A stretch of DNA of 64,000 bases from Batillaria attramentaria (lineage: Eukaryota > Mollusca > Gastropoda > Batillariidae): contig JACVVK020000001.1 in the NCBI GenBank assembly GCA_018292915.2, positions 3,437,501 through 3,501,500 of the forward strand, given 5' to 3'. Shown one piece after another: positions 24,046 to 35,965 of this stretch (its first letter is position 1; each line of letters opens with the position of its first letter). The notes beneath the pieces are model-generated. The model did no database searches. It was given only the letters and a program-made list of their open reading frames with translations, and was not told the origin of the DNA. The position numbers and the translations under genes are program-made.

Positions 24046-24412
24046 GGGGTGTAGTCACAATAATGGACGCGAGTGTTTCGGGTGCCACTCCGCTCCAATT
24101 AGTAGCACCGCCAGGACAAAGTTTTTCCAGACATCAGCACCGAGTATTTCTGTTTTCAAATTTGAGTAGAGGCACCGAGTGTTTCTCACGGAGTTCGGTC
24201 TGTCGGCGTGAAACTGAAGTCGGGGCTGTTCATCAACCAGACAACGACTTTGACTGATGAGTTGCCGCAGTGCGTACGACTTATGCAATAATATCAGTAT
24301 GCATGCTCATATTTCAGACTAATGGCTTTGCTTGAAAGCAGCCATAGTCGCCGAGACTTTCAAGCGGAGTACTAGCACGGGAAACACTCGTGCCCCGTTT
24401 GACTGCACTCCC
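24046..24412. mobile_element. Inverted-repeat element, GGGGTGTAGTC family, copy 1
   Basis: Left end GGGGTGTAGTCACAATAATG and right end, reverse complemented, GGGAGTGCAGTCAAACGGGG; both continue with CGAGTGTTTC, GGTGC and CTCCGCTT. Internal CATCAACCAGACAACGACTT recurs in diverged form in the next copies. Confidence 0.78.
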
Positions 24413-25178
24413 GCGTGTGTACGCCAGAACTGAGTAGCAGTGACGTCCCGCCTATGTTCTAAGTAACATTGTTTAACATCGTTGTTTGGGGATGCGGGTG
24501 GGTAATGGGGAGAGGTTTCGGGGAAGGTGTGTGTGGGGGGGGGGGGGAGGGGGGGCGTAGGGGGGGGGAGGTGGTGTAAATTATTGTCAGAAAACCAGGA
24601 AGCTCCGCTCGTCAGTCCTCTGTGCCGGATCTGGTTGCAGCAGAAATCCAGGAAGTGCGGCGTCATCGGCCCGAGGGCGACAAAGGCAGACATGTTTGTT
24701 CACAACGTGTCCTCCACTGATTGAGAAACTCGACCAAAACAAAGAGGAAACAGAAAGAAAAAAAATGCCGAACAAAGCTGACACTCATTCAGTGAAGACG
24801 AAGTAGCAATGTGTAAACCTTACACAGAACAAGCAGGTGTTTGGACCGCGTCGGGTGGGGGGGGGGGAATTGTGTGTGTGGGTGCCGGGTGGGAGGAGGG
24901 GGGAGGGAGCGCTTATAGCACTCTGTAAACCAATGAAAGTGCGGCCATTCTGTGTTATATTATACTCCTCACCCTCAGTATGCCAGCAGACGTCAAGGTA
25001 AAATCCGTTTTCACTGCTAAACAACCATTAAAAAAAAAAATTAATTAAGATATATCCTGTTCGTCGATCTCCGGTTTGAAACTGAAAAACATTGTCGTAT
25101 AAAGGAAAACTAGCCACGTGATCGGCAGAGAACATAATTTTGAGTGGTATTCGTGGAGAAAATATTGCCCCCACCCCT

Positions 25179-25180
<2 letters not shown>
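24413..25180. other. Unassigned sequence with G-runs
   Basis: G-rich blocks at 24533-24572 and 24855-24905 on the plus strand. No gene recognised. Confidence 0.45.
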
Positions 25181-25216
<36 letters not shown>

Positions 25217-25336
25217 GCGCGCGCGCACGCACACACGCACGCACACACACACATGCAAGGGCTGTGGTAGATAGAAAAAAAAGCGTTTTCGGTTTTGTTT
25301 TGTTTTTACTATCCCTTACAGATAAAACACAGACAG

Positions 25337-25377
<41 letters not shown>

Positions 25378-25398
25378 GAAATGAAATGAAATGAAATG
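25181..25398. repeat. (AC)n/(GC)n, (CT)n and (GAAAT)n arrays
   Basis: AC/GC alternation 25181-25253, (CT)n 25338-25375 and (GAAAT)n 25376-25398. Confidence 0.95.
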
Positions 25399-25969
25399 TG
25401 TTACATACATGTTTTGAAATATTAGAGACGACTTTAAAGTTCTTACTTGGCATACAGCCAGTATCATCAGCACATGCCACGTATGTTTTGATTTGTTTAT
25501 CGTATGTATTTTTCTCTCCTGTATTTCCCTTATATAGTTTTTACTCTTTTTTTATTTACTTTTTTGTTTGTTTCTTTGTTTGTTGTGATGTCGTTGTCTT
25601 TTTTTTCAGTACCCTTTAAGGTAGAATAGCAGGATAGCATGTAAGATAGGCAGCAATGCCTAAATGCTCTATCCTGAACTTTAAAAAAAAAAAAAAAAAA
25701 AAAAGTTTCATCATCTCTCTGTGAACACGTGCTTCTAATTTCGCGAACACAACTGGTGATCCTGAAGGTCTTTGTAGCGAGATGAAAAGACGCGAGGTAA
25801 CAGGTGATAGACCGTTGTGCCGAACCGACCTCTGTGCGTCCAAACGAACCGGCAGAGGAGAGACGGAGAGCATGTTTGAAGTTCACAGTTTAGTGAGAAA
25901 AAGAGTCTGGAAATCTGATACTGGAGGTTATTTCAGCTTGTGTTGTTATACGTGATCTGTTCAGGTCTT
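25399..25969. other. Unassigned sequence
   Basis: A-run 25682-25705; no gene recognised. Confidence 0.4.
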
Positions 25970-26167
25970 TTTCAAGTTGTTTCTCTTATAGAGAAACAAC
26001 TTTATAGGATGGGGCAGATTTCGCTGCGCGCAGCAGCAAGTTTCAGTGATACAAAACAAGACTGTGACGTTTCTCCAGACAACACATACTTTCGCGCACA
26101 TAGTGACGTAACCAAATCTGTGACGTGCACACTATGCTGCTGCGTTCCTTTTGGCGGGAGTTGTGAG

Positions 26168-26266
<99 letters not shown>

Positions 26267-26372
26267 GATGTAATGACGGCTATCTCCTAAACCACCTCGA
26301 TGGAGGGCTTTTTACTTTGAGATGGAATGGGCAGTCACATGCTTCAGAGGTAGGTTTCACGAATTTTCACTT
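25970..26372 (+). repeat. 400-bp dispersed repeat with terminal palindrome, copy 1
   Basis: Starts with a GTTGTTTCTC...GAGAAACAAC palindrome, then GGGGCAGATTTCGCTGCGCG, AAAACAAGACTGTGACGTTT and CTGCTGCGTTC, then a long (GT)n and TCCTAAACCACCT. Same order at 35620. Confidence 0.88.
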
Positions 26373-26665
26373 GCCGATTTTTTCTTTCTTTCTGTGATTG
26401 TGATCTCTCAAGTAAAGGTTTATGCACATGTGATAGAGTAGGGTAGAAGTGGTGGTTGGTTGGACTCTGCCTGTGCAAGTCCATCAAAAAAACTTCATGC
26501 TGTGCGAATATTTTAATAATTATGCTTTTCAATTCAACTTACTTTATTAATCCCAGAAGGGAAATCATAGGCCGCCATACAAAATGATGATAAGACATAA
26601 TAATAACAAATATAAACTTACACTAACAAAAGCCTCAGTCACGCACACAAGTGAATCTAATCTCG

Positions 26666-26667
<2 letters not shown>

Positions 26668-26762
<95 letters not shown>

Positions 26763-26763
26763 C

Positions 26764-26827
<64 letters not shown>
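26668..26827. repeat. Two long (AC)n arrays
   Basis: 26668-26760 and 26767-26827, split by CTCTTCA; among the longest AC tracts here. Upstream 26525-26640 contains TTACTTTATTAATCCCAGAA, which resembles a common LINE end. Confidence 0.97.
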
Positions 26828-26828
<1 letters not shown>

Positions 26829-27033
26829 CCGTATTCCACCTACAGGATTAATTTTCCCTCCCCCGCCTCGGCGCTATCCGGATGGTAGGCGAGTTGGAGG
26901 GGGAGGGGGGTAAGAGGGGTGACACAAATGGCCCCGTTGAGCATCAAACTTGAAATCAGAGGATAAAGGGTTCGAATTTTCACACGACAAAACTTTGTAC
27001 AAGCCTGTAATCTTGTTTTCTTTGTTTCTGTAT

Positions 27034-27034
27034 G

Positions 27035-27066
<32 letters not shown>

Positions 27067-27100
27067 TGTATGTATGTATGTATGTATGTATGTATGTATT
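27034..27100. repeat. (TATG)n microsatellite
   Basis: About 16 units. Confidence 0.97.
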
Positions 27101-27331
27101 GACATGTACTCCTGTCTTTGCATTCACCCTAGTTCGGGCAATCCATGAGTGATCGGGGACGCCACATCCTGCATCTCGATTAGAGGGGAAGCTCTGCCTA
27201 CATTCACCCATGCTATGCACAGATTGACCCCCCCCCCCTCCCCCCGGTCATCAAGGACTGTCCAGAACGGTGACTGTCAGCTCAAGTTCAGAAGTTCAGC
27301 AGTCTTTTCCTTTACCAACCCTCAACAACTA

Positions 27332-27332
27332 T

Positions 27333-27388
<56 letters not shown>
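27332..27388. repeat. (AC)n microsatellite
   Basis: About 28 units, followed by a T-run. Confidence 0.97.
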
Positions 27389-27390
<2 letters not shown>

Positions 27391-27519
27391 TTTTTTTTAA
27401 ACTGCTGCCTAAGTTCTTCGCTAGCTTAAGCAGATGGAGGGCTTGAAAGCTTGGGCAATTTTTATTATGTATGATGATGGAGATGAGGATGGTGGCATGA
27501 TGATGATGGCGGATTTCAC

Positions 27520-27836
27520 GCTGCCTGTAATAAATATCTCGGCGTTAACCAGACCCGGGAACTACGGTACCTGCGATGCCGGCCGTGTAATCATCCACAT
27601 CATGAAATGTGTCATTGCAAGGGAAGCCCCCCCCCCCCTTCCCCTCCTCCCCACCCCACCCCCAACGTCGCACTCGTGAAGTGGGTAAGTCTCGGCTGTG
27701 TGGCAACATCTTCACTTTCTGGGCCCATAGCACACCCGACGTAGATAGGAAAAGTCCTGTTTGCCTCGGCTGGGATTCGGACCCCGGGTCTGCCGGTCCA
27801 TGGTCTGACGTGCTAACCACTACACCACGGGGGCCA
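27520..27836 (-). mobile_element. tRNA-derived SINE-C copy, full length
   Basis: Minus-strand head GGCCCCCGTGGTGTAGTGGT with a TAGCACG stretch and GTCCGAATCCCAGCC B box; the body matches the copy at 16610 but with an expanded C-run (27627-27640). The open frames in it are not genes. Confidence 0.8.
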
Positions 27837-27850
27837 GTATTTGTTTGTTT

Positions 27851-27907
<57 letters not shown>
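27851..27907. repeat. (CT)n microsatellite
   Basis: About 28 units next to the head of the SINE-C copy. Confidence 0.97.
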
Positions 27908-27910
<3 letters not shown>

Positions 27911-28094
27911 CCAAAGATCTAGAATTACACAGAGACGAACGAAAGGAGGATGCAATGGTCACCGGTGCTGCACACGTACAACCCGATTCCATTTCGGATA
28001 GCGCGACACCTAACGTTGGTTATTTCTCATCAAGCTGTTACTGGAAGCAATTAAAGCACATCTGTTGGCGGATGAATTGTGAAGACCATGCAAT

Positions 28095-28097
28095 GAT

Positions 28098-28134
<37 letters not shown>

Positions 28135-28255
28135 GGTGTGAATCAGCTGCTGGGACCTTTGAATAGAAAATTGATCGGGACATATCGCTTCCAAAAAGAG
28201 CAGGTTTAACGGTTGGTGTAATTTCTAAGCTATGATAGTTGACGGAGAACGACGT
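28095..28255 (+). repeat. Dispersed repeat L, copy 1
   Basis: (AG)n, then ATCAGCTGCTGGGACC, GATCGGGACATAT, TTCCAAAA, GTTTAAC and CTATGA. Same order at 33825-34015. Confidence 0.75.
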
Positions 28256-29539
28256 GTGTGTGTGTGTGTGGGGGGGGGGGGGCATTGGAAAAAAAACATT
28301 TTAAGAGTTCTGTGATGTTAGGACACTCCTCCATATCGACAGCACTTCTGTTCAAATTATGAAACTTATAACACAACAGTGCCCACGTTTTCTTCCTAAT
28401 TTTGCTCACATTTCTAGAAAATATCACTTTTTTATGTGGGCTTTAAAAAAAAAAAAAAAAAAAAGGACAGGCACACATTTTTTTTTACAAATTTGCTCAT
28501 ATTTCTATGAAAATTTAAGAATTTTTAGTTTGGGTTTTTTTTTTCCTGGTACCGAAAGACCGTCAGTCATACTGTGTCGGCAACCGTACATTCCGCCTCA
28601 CGCACCTAATACATGTACCGTTATTGTCATTATAGCCAGACAGTAGGCAGTAAACCAGGCGACACAGACTCGACCAGCCAGCAATAAACAGAGAGGGAAT
28701 TAGCCCCCCCCCCCCTCCTATCATGCCCCAAACCCCCCACGTCTAATTTGTAGCTACACGTTCTCATTGTGCGCGTGGCCATTCGTCCTCCACCGCAGAG
28801 CCAAGCCCAGACATTTATGCTGCTGCAGGTCCTTTGAGTTCCAGAACAGAGGTGCCACGCGCTGGTCAAGCCACGGTATTGTTCCCGTCGTCCGATATCC
28901 CACCCGGTCTCGGACCGCCGCTTGTCAGGGTGTCGCTAGCGATCTGACGAAGTCCGGTAGCGGCGTGGTGGGTGAACAGTGGCTTGGTCAGCTTTGACGT
29001 CCGTTTGTCACGTGCCGACATCTTGCTGGCACAACGCTACACGTCAACACCATACGCCGGATGTATACGCATCGTCCTTTATGCATTGATGGTCATTAAT
29101 TTTGACTTAATTTCTGTCGTATTCATCTGAGGGTTATTGTTTTGTTTGTTTGACGTTTGTTGTTGTTGTTGTTGTTGTTGTTTGTGGTGGTGGTGGTGGT
29201 GGTGGTGGTGTGTGTGAGAGAGAGAGAGGGTCTGACGGTTTCGGTCAAACACCCAATTCAAATATATCAAGCTCTCAAAACAAAGTTATTGTGCAGTGTC
29301 GGGCGTGGAAAAATAAACTGATGGGGAAGGGGAACCCACCTCTACGAATACAGTCCGCTGAAATCAAGTTTTATTTTCGAAGTGGGGTGTGCGTGTGTGA
29401 CGGTGTGTGTGTGTGGGGGGGGGGGATGGGGGAGGGGGGGGTAGAGTTACCTATTCCAAGCATGTAGCCGTACACCGGCAAAATGTAATTGTTTTGTTTA
29501 AACCTTTCTTATGCAAAGATCGTCATCAAACAGTAGAGT
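28256..29539. other. Unassigned sequence with low-complexity tracts
   Basis: G-run 28271-28283, A-run 28446-28464 and (GTT)n/(GGT)n 29158-29210. 28750-29070 is GC-rich and unique-looking, but no exon is recognised. Confidence 0.4.
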
Positions 29540-29603
29540 GCATTCAGTATTACTGAGCACAACAAGTAAAAACTTAAGTGCGTGCTCATCTGAGCCAGTT
29601 AAC
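29540..29603 (+). repeat. Left part of a repeat whose paralogue is at 35230
   Basis: GAGCACAACAAGTAAAAACTT, cut by the MITE at 29608. It resumes at 30005-30063 (GCGGAGAAGCTGACGTGAAA), is cut again by a SINE-A, and resumes at 30179-30265. Confidence 0.85.
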
Positions 29604-29607
29604 TTAA

Positions 29608-30000
29608 AGATCTAAGCTCCCAACAAAAAGCTTTCCGAAGTGTGAAAAAAGTTTACAGAGTCGACCGTGCAAACACAGTCAACTCTGTCACAGTTGGAGA
29701 GTTTTCAGCGTCCCTGAAACCCCAACAAAAGCCAAGGGCAGCCTGATTCACAGCACAGTTTGCGTTTTGCCACTGAGCGAGAAAGATCGTGCAGCACTCA
29801 ACATCCGCTAGACACTGTAGCGATGGGTCTCGCTCACTGACCAAAAGCCAAATAATGCCACCGCAAACTCGTGCTCTGGTTTTATAAGGGTCCCCGAAGC
29901 GCTGAAAACTCTGCAACTGTGACAGAGTTGACTGCTTGTACGGTCGACTCTGTAAAAAATGTTCACACTTCGGAAAGCTTTTTGCTGGGAGCTTAGATCT
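29608..30000. mobile_element. 393-bp foldback MITE between TTAA sites
   Basis: TTAA at 29604-29607 and 30001-30004. The arms start AGATCTAAGCTCCCA and pair imperfectly along about 175 bases each, leaving about 45 bases between them. The paralogous sequence at 35237-35475 lacks this segment. A TTAA target suggests the piggyBac type, but the termini are not a textbook match. Confidence 0.85.
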
Positions 30001-30077
30001 TTAAGTACATGGCGGAGAAGCTGACGTGAAAAATTAAATGAGATAATAAGACGTAGGAAAAACGGGGGACAGGAAGA

Positions 30078-30164
30078 GTGGGTGGGTGGGTGTTTGGGGG
30101 TTTAACGTCCTTTTCCACCACATAGGGTGATATCAAAGACGGGGCAACGATGAAAAAGCCAGCA
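30078..30164 (-). mobile_element. SINE-A, 5'-truncated, with 14-bp target-site duplication
   Basis: Only tail and body remain. GGGGGACAGGAAGA flanks it at 30064-30077 and 30165-30178. Confidence 0.92.
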
Positions 30165-30679
30165 GGGGGACAGGAAGAAGAAGAGAAGAAAGGAGAAGAA
30201 AACACCTCGGACTTTACTGTAGTAACAATGCAGAAGGGAGCGTAAGTTGGTGGTGGTAACGGCCTGTCTAATTGATTCTCCCAGAAACCACTGTTTTAAG
30301 AGATTTTTTTTGTTGTTGTTGTTGTTTGTTTGTTTTTTGTTTTGTTTTGTTTTTTCCTCAGTGCATTCACTTACTCACTCACTCACTCTCTCTCTCTCTC
30401 TCTCTCTCTCTACGTTGACAAGAAATCGGTTTCCACCAGTTTTACAAGGAGAGAAAAATTACCGGTGTGTGTTCGGGTTCAAGGTGACACGTCGGCCTCA
30501 GACAAGTTCATCTGAAAGTACGAGCGCAGCAGTGCAGGCCAGTCACGACGTTCAGAGCCCGAACGTGTCAACCTGAAAAATATAGTAGCAATAAAACCGC
30601 CCTTCGTACTCTATAATCGAAAATTCAATCGTTTGCGGTCATTAATGCAGAAGCAGGGGCTATCACCCTCAAGTCAAGG

Positions 30680-31090
30680 GTCGCAGTGCGCATGTCAGGA
30701 AGGCGACACGCGCGTCACGCGCCCAAACGCTGCCCGGCGCATGCGCGCCTGGGAAAGTGAAAGGGGAGAAATTAATCTGTCGCCTGTTCCCCCCCCCCCC
30801 CCCCTCTCTGCGCCGCGCCGGCCATCTTGGCCCCGTGAGTGGGGGGTGAGTTATGATCGCGGATGTTTGCCCAATTTTTTTGTTAGGATTTTTTCCCCTT
30901 CCCTCTTTCTCTTTCTCCGTCAGCCTCCTCTGCCCACCTTCCACCCCCCTGAGCGCAGGGCACCCCACCGTCTGATAACTTTCGCTGCGCAATTCTCGTA
31001 GTGTCCCATTAATTCTCGCGCGTCCACTGCCAACTCACGTGCCGTGCGCGCGTTGACCTTTCCGGCGACCCATGGCACGTGAAGACCGCC
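30680..31090. promoter_or_regulatory. CpG-rich block with NRF1-like and YY1-like sites
   Basis: GCGCATGCGC at 30737-30746 matches the NRF1 consensus exactly and GGCCATCTTGG at 30820-30830 matches a YY1-type site. CpG is frequent from 30680 to 31090. This could be a promoter for an unseen transcript; no exon is recognised beside it. Confidence 0.35.
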
Positions 31091-31337
31091 GACCGTCCAA
31101 TGCTAACCGTTGTATTGTATGCTAATTTGTTGACCGCAGGTCTGAAGCAATCCTAGGCGATTTGGTTCGGTGACTACCGCGCGTGGGGTCCGAAAACTGA
31201 CAACACTGCGCGTCAGCTGACGCGTGTTTTTCACATTAGAAGCCCGTAAGCAGCGAATGTGAAATCAGAATCGTCCAGACAAGGCCCTGTCACAACGATT
31301 AGTTTCTGAATGCACGGTAATCCGGCGCAAAGAAAAG

Positions 31338-31470
31338 GGTGAGTGAGTGAGTTTTTGAGGCTTAATGCCGCGCAAGCCACAAAGACTAATTCGCGGCTGT
31401 GTGTCTGCACTACGTGAAAAAAAACAAAAGTGTAACGTTGGACAACTGATGCAAACCGATCTACGGGGCA
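31338..31470 (-). mobile_element. SINE-E tail fragment
   Basis: Begins (GAGT)n-TTTTTGAGGCTTAATGCCGC, the reverse complement of the SINE-E tail at 15590-15630. The rest is diverged. Confidence 0.55.
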
Positions 31471-31819
31471 ATATAAACCTAGGACATGCAGGAGACGCTG
31501 CACCTTCATGCTAATTTATCGAACTCCCGATTACAAAAAAAGCGTAGAAAACAACAATTACAACCAGGTAAAACAAAGATAAATACTAAGCGCATAATTA
31601 TACAGCAAATATTGCAACTTATCATCTCCTAGGCACAATAAACCAGTTCGCAGCATATGCCCAGCATCACTTATTCGGAAGTTATTCCTAACCACTGGTT
31701 GTGCAGACGGAGTGAGGGGTTAAAAAGAAAAAAAAAATATAGATGAAAGGGCCGAACTTAGAAATCAGCTGAGAGATGAGAGGAAGGACAGGGCAGCTAA
31801 ATTCGGGAGTCTGTCACAC

Positions 31820-33171
31820 GAGGTGTAGTCAAAATAGCCGACGTGAGTGGTGCAAGGGCTACTCCGCTTCAAACCCCAGACAGTAGCACCGAACTCAATG
31901 TTTCCGTTGTCAAATTTGAGTAGCAACGAGCCACGGCGTTTCCATCTGAACTGACTCCGGTCTGTCGGCGTGAAACCGAGAAATGCTTTATTTTGTTTGC
32001 TTCCATATATAAGAACCACACATGCTCTACTATTGTGGGACACAACAAGCTATAAGCTTATGTCAAGTGTCCATGAGAAAAAGACGAGTTATGGCGGAGA
32101 CAATATTTCAAACATACACCGCGTACAACGAGTAGGATACACAGAACAGATAATATAAGAAGAGAAAAGAAAAACCAGCAACAGTGGGAAAAATAAGCAT
32201 AGGAAAAAAGTGTGAAACATATCAAGAATGTGAGGAGGTACTCTATCAAAACGGACTGTAGCTTATAGTCTACGAGGCAGTCTCCGAAACTATGTGACCG
32301 GGGAAAACACCATTGCAAGCGACTGCGACACACGGTAACAATTGACTTTGAACAAAAATGTTGCAAAGATGTTACAAAACGGAAGGTGTTCAAAGATGCG
32401 TTATGCGCCTCAGAGCCCAACTGGAAGGCTGTGTCCTGAAGTAGTCACAAAAGTTCGGAGACCAGTCTCGTCAACCTGCACTACTCCGCCATGTTGTCAC
32501 GTGATCATGAGAAATGGGTCGCTTATCAACCAGGCTACGACTTTGCCTAAAGCGTTACTACAACTCAAACACGCGTGCCTGCTCATAATCATTTATTTCA
32601 AACATAATCATGGCTTTTCTTGAGGCGTAAGGACACAAATTGACCGTGGGGTCATGTGTGGTGTTTATTTGAGGTATCCTGTTTGACGAGTGTGCTAGTC
32701 TGTAGTGAATTTTGTTGTCATGAAAAAGCGTGATTTTCGTGATTTTTGTGTTATGTAGGTCAAGGTGCATGCCAGGCGGTCACAGAAAGAGGCAAGCTGC
32801 CAGTGAAGCTGGGACTTTTTGCACAGAGGTCGAGCACAAGTGAGGCAAACGACTTTGTGTGAACTGGCTGTCTGGCCTAAAGAGAAAGTAGACGTGCATT
32901 ACTCCAGTTAGGCCTGAGCGGAAAGGTGACATTCAGGGTTTTTTTTTTTAAACCCCTGTCAGTGCGTGCCTTTGAATGGTCTGTTCATGGTAGTAATTGT
33001 TTCTAGATTGAAGCATTTTCAGGGGTGACTATGATGCCTGAGGCTAATAGGGAATATATAGGCATTTTGAGGCCCTGTGTGTTTGTGTCCTTCGGCCTTA
33101 GAGCAGTAATCACCGAAACTTTTAAAGCGGGGTAGCACCGGAAACACTGGCGTCTGTTTTGACTACGCCCC
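31820..33171. mobile_element. Inverted-repeat element, GGGGTGTAGTC family, copy 2 (long)
   Basis: Ends GAGGTGTAGTCAAAATAGCC and (reverse complement) GGGGCGTAGTCAAAACAGAC; inside are CGGTCTGTCGGCGTGAAAC and a 350-bp segment (32734-33088) repeated at 44685-45032. No transposase is recognised. Confidence 0.7.
32734..33088 (+). repeat. 350-bp dispersed repeat, copy 1
   Basis: Shared with 44685-45032: TTTTTGTGTTATGTAGGTCA, AGAGGCAAGCTGCCAGTGAA, TGGCCTAAAGAGAAAGTAGA and GGGGTGACTATGATG occur in the same order. Origin unknown. Confidence 0.85.
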
Positions 33172-33282
33172 GTGCTGCACTGGAAACTCCTATCGTGTAC
33201 CGCTGTGTAGCCCCGCAAAAGACCTGATCTGAGGAGGTCAGCGGGTGATAACGCTACTGTCGTAGGACATGGGTGGTGGCGG

Positions 33283-33347
<65 letters not shown>

Positions 33348-33352
33348 CGTGT
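33283..33352. repeat. (GT)n with (GC)n end
   Basis: About 30 GT units then GCGCGCGCG. Confidence 0.97.
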
Positions 33353-33642
33353 GCTTAGGGGGAGGGGGGTATACCCACTCGCCACTGTCTCTTTTACTGC
33401 CATTCAATAGACGGAAGGGTTTCTCTCCCCCCCCCCCCGCAACCCCCCACCCCCCTTAATTTTTTTTTTTCAGTGTCTGCTCCACAATGTCGTAAAAATG
33501 TTTTTTGTTTTTTTTTGTGGACGACAACGACCTCGCAGCGAGTAATTGAAGTATTACGCTCAATTGGAGAGGGCTGGTCTATTTAGTTGAGATGTTGCTT
33601 TTGACAATTTACAACGTTTTTTTACAACCCGCACTTGCCGTG

Positions 33643-33644
<2 letters not shown>

Positions 33645-33708
<64 letters not shown>
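33645..33708. repeat. (AC)n microsatellite
   Basis: About 32 units. Confidence 0.97.
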
Positions 33709-33709
<1 letters not shown>

Positions 33710-33824
33710 CCCAACTGAGCTCATCAGGCCACATTGCAGTTCTTCGAATTCGAGCAGCACTTCAAGTTGTGTCGAGTGGTAACGGTTGCATACACTGAAT
33801 CGGTTTCGAAAAACAACGACTAGA

Positions 33825-34015
33825 GAGAGAGAGAGAGGAGGGGGAGGGGGGGGGGCGGAAGCGAGACAGAGAAGGAGAGGGGGGAGAGAGAAGGGGGGGG
33901 GAGATCAGCTGCCGGGGCCTGAAATAGAAAACCGATCGGGACATATTCCTTCCAAAAGATTGAGTTTAACGCTTGATGTAAATTTTAAACTATGACACCT
34001 GCATGATGAAGAACA
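33825..34015 (+). repeat. Dispersed repeat L, copy 2
   Basis: (AG)n with G-runs, then ATCAGCTGCCGGGGCC, GATCGGGACATAT and the rest as in 28095-28255. Confidence 0.75.
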
Positions 34016-35229
34016 AAAAAAAAAGCCTTTATTTTACAACGTGAAAAGTTACGAGCACACAGACAATTTCAGAAAATTACCTTTGCTATTCTGCACCCCC
34101 AGCTGAAACTGTTCCAAAACATAATCATAAACATGGAAATTGCCCGTTGAAGGCAATACGTATTTTAAAAATATGAAAATAACCGGCCTTCTTCTTTCTG
34201 AATGGTGAAATCAAAAACAGGCAATTTCCTTGAAGCGGATGGGGCGGGGTTTTTTGTGGTGGTTTCGGGGGTGGAGGGGGAGACGGGGGGGGGGGACAGC
34301 GGTTATGTGTGTGTGTGTATGGGGGTGGGGGGGCGGCGGCGAGTGAAGGGGCTCTAAAGAAAAAGAAAGAGTACGGTCCTCTTCAAATGGAGCGTGGACA
34401 AGCGACGGAAGTTTGCGGCGGAGAAAGACCCAAGCGCTCTGAGCTGCAGTCGATTGACATAGTCGTTTGTCGGCCTCCCTAATTACGTGCCCCTGACAGA
34501 GAGCTGTCAATCAGACAGCCGCCATCTTTTCTCTTCCAGTCTTTCGTCCATTCTCGACCTGGGGTCACCGCTCGACGAGACCTCAAAAAAGCGCACGCGT
34601 CTCCGGCGAGGACTTTTTCAGCGTCGCCATTTGCAAAACACGCTCCACTTCAGGGTTTAATCCGACACCTTTCGTGCCGTTTGACTTTCGACGCCGGCTG
34701 ACAGAAAAGAAGTGTACTTGCATCAATTTCAAATCCTTGGGCCATTTAACTCTCTCTAAACGGCCTACGTTTTGGGTGCAAAGGGAGACAAAGCGACACT
34801 CCATGCGCGAGTGACGGTCTGGAGCGTTGAAAGGCGCGATTAATTAAAACTTCGTTCACCGAATGATCTGCGGACTTGGCCAACGAAAAGGACGGCTTTC
34901 ACGCATGGTTGGTGTTTGAACCAGCGGAACTGTTCGGCAAAGCAGTTCAGTGTAGTGCACGGTCCGCTGGTGTTCACACTGCACGTGGCGGTCACAGTCT
35001 CCACGCCTCACTGAACACCGTCTTGTTAACCCAGCCTGTCTGGACAATGAGGGTTCTTGGCGATAGAAGATACCTAGCTAGGGGGGGAAAAACTGGGTCC
35101 AAGAACACCCAGCTAATTACTGGCGAGGAGAACGTTAAGTCGAAATTTTTAAAGTCATTTTTATCATTCATTTTTTTTTAAAAACGTTTTTTTATTTTTG
35201 GAAGGATTGTTCTCAAACAGAAAATAGGA
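34016..35229. other. Unassigned, partly GC-rich sequence
   Basis: G-runs at 34280-34340. 34360-35050 is unique-looking with several CpGs; short frames on both strands match nothing I know. Confidence 0.4.
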
Positions 35230-35475
35230 TTGTAACAGAGCACAACAAGTAGAAACTTATATGTGTGCTCGTCCGAGCCTGTTTACAAACAAGCATGGCG
35301 GAGAAATTAGCGTGAAAATTTGAATGAAATGCAAAGACGTTGGGGAGAAGAAAAAAAGGGGCAGGGGGGGGGGGGGGCAGGAAGAAGAGAGGAAAGGAAA
35401 AGAGAACATATCAAACTTTACTGTAGTAAACATGCAATGGGGAGCGTGAGTTGTTGGTGGCAACGGCCCCTCTGC
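35230..35475 (+). repeat. Uninterrupted paralogue of 29540-30265 (empty site)
   Basis: Runs GAGCACAACAAGTAGAAACT, CATGGCGGAGAAATTAGCGT, GGAAGAAGAGAGG, ACTTTACTGTAGTAAACATG and TGGTGGCAACGGCC without either insertion seen at 29.6-30.2 kb. Confidence 0.85.
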
Positions 35476-35619
35476 GTGGACACATCGTAAATATAGAAAT
35501 TAAAGTGGCGAAGCGACCCGATGACTCAATAATCATTCATTTGAATATACGACCTGTTTAGTCGTTGTATTTTTAAAATTTTATTTATTTATTTATTTAT
35601 TTTGTAATGCGTCGTCTGG

Positions 35620-35828
35620 TTAAGTTGTTTCTCTATATAGAGAAACAACTTTATGAGACGGGGCAGATTTTGCTACGCGCAGCAGCAAGTTTCAGTGATA
35701 CAAAACAAGACTGTGACGTTTCTCCACACAATACTTACTTTCACGCACACAGTGACGTAACGAAATCTGCGTCATAGACACCTTACGTGCACACTATGCT
35801 GCTGCGTTCTTTTTGGCGGGAGTTGTGA

Positions 35829-35867
<39 letters not shown>

Positions 35868-35965
35868 ACGGATGTAATGATGGCTCTCTCCTAAACCACC
35901 TTAAGCCTTTTTACTTTGAGATAAAATGGGAATTCACCTTCTCCAGATCTACCTTTCACGATTTT
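35620..35965 (+). repeat. 400-bp dispersed repeat with terminal palindrome, copy 2
   Basis: As the copy at 25970, with a shorter (GT)n (35832-35866). The palindrome here is GTTGTTTCTCTATATAGAG followed by AAACAAC, perfect. Confidence 0.88.

Noticed and set aside
25970..26372. Helitron end based on the hairpin
   Set aside because: No CTRR terminus follows the hairpin and no TC start was found.
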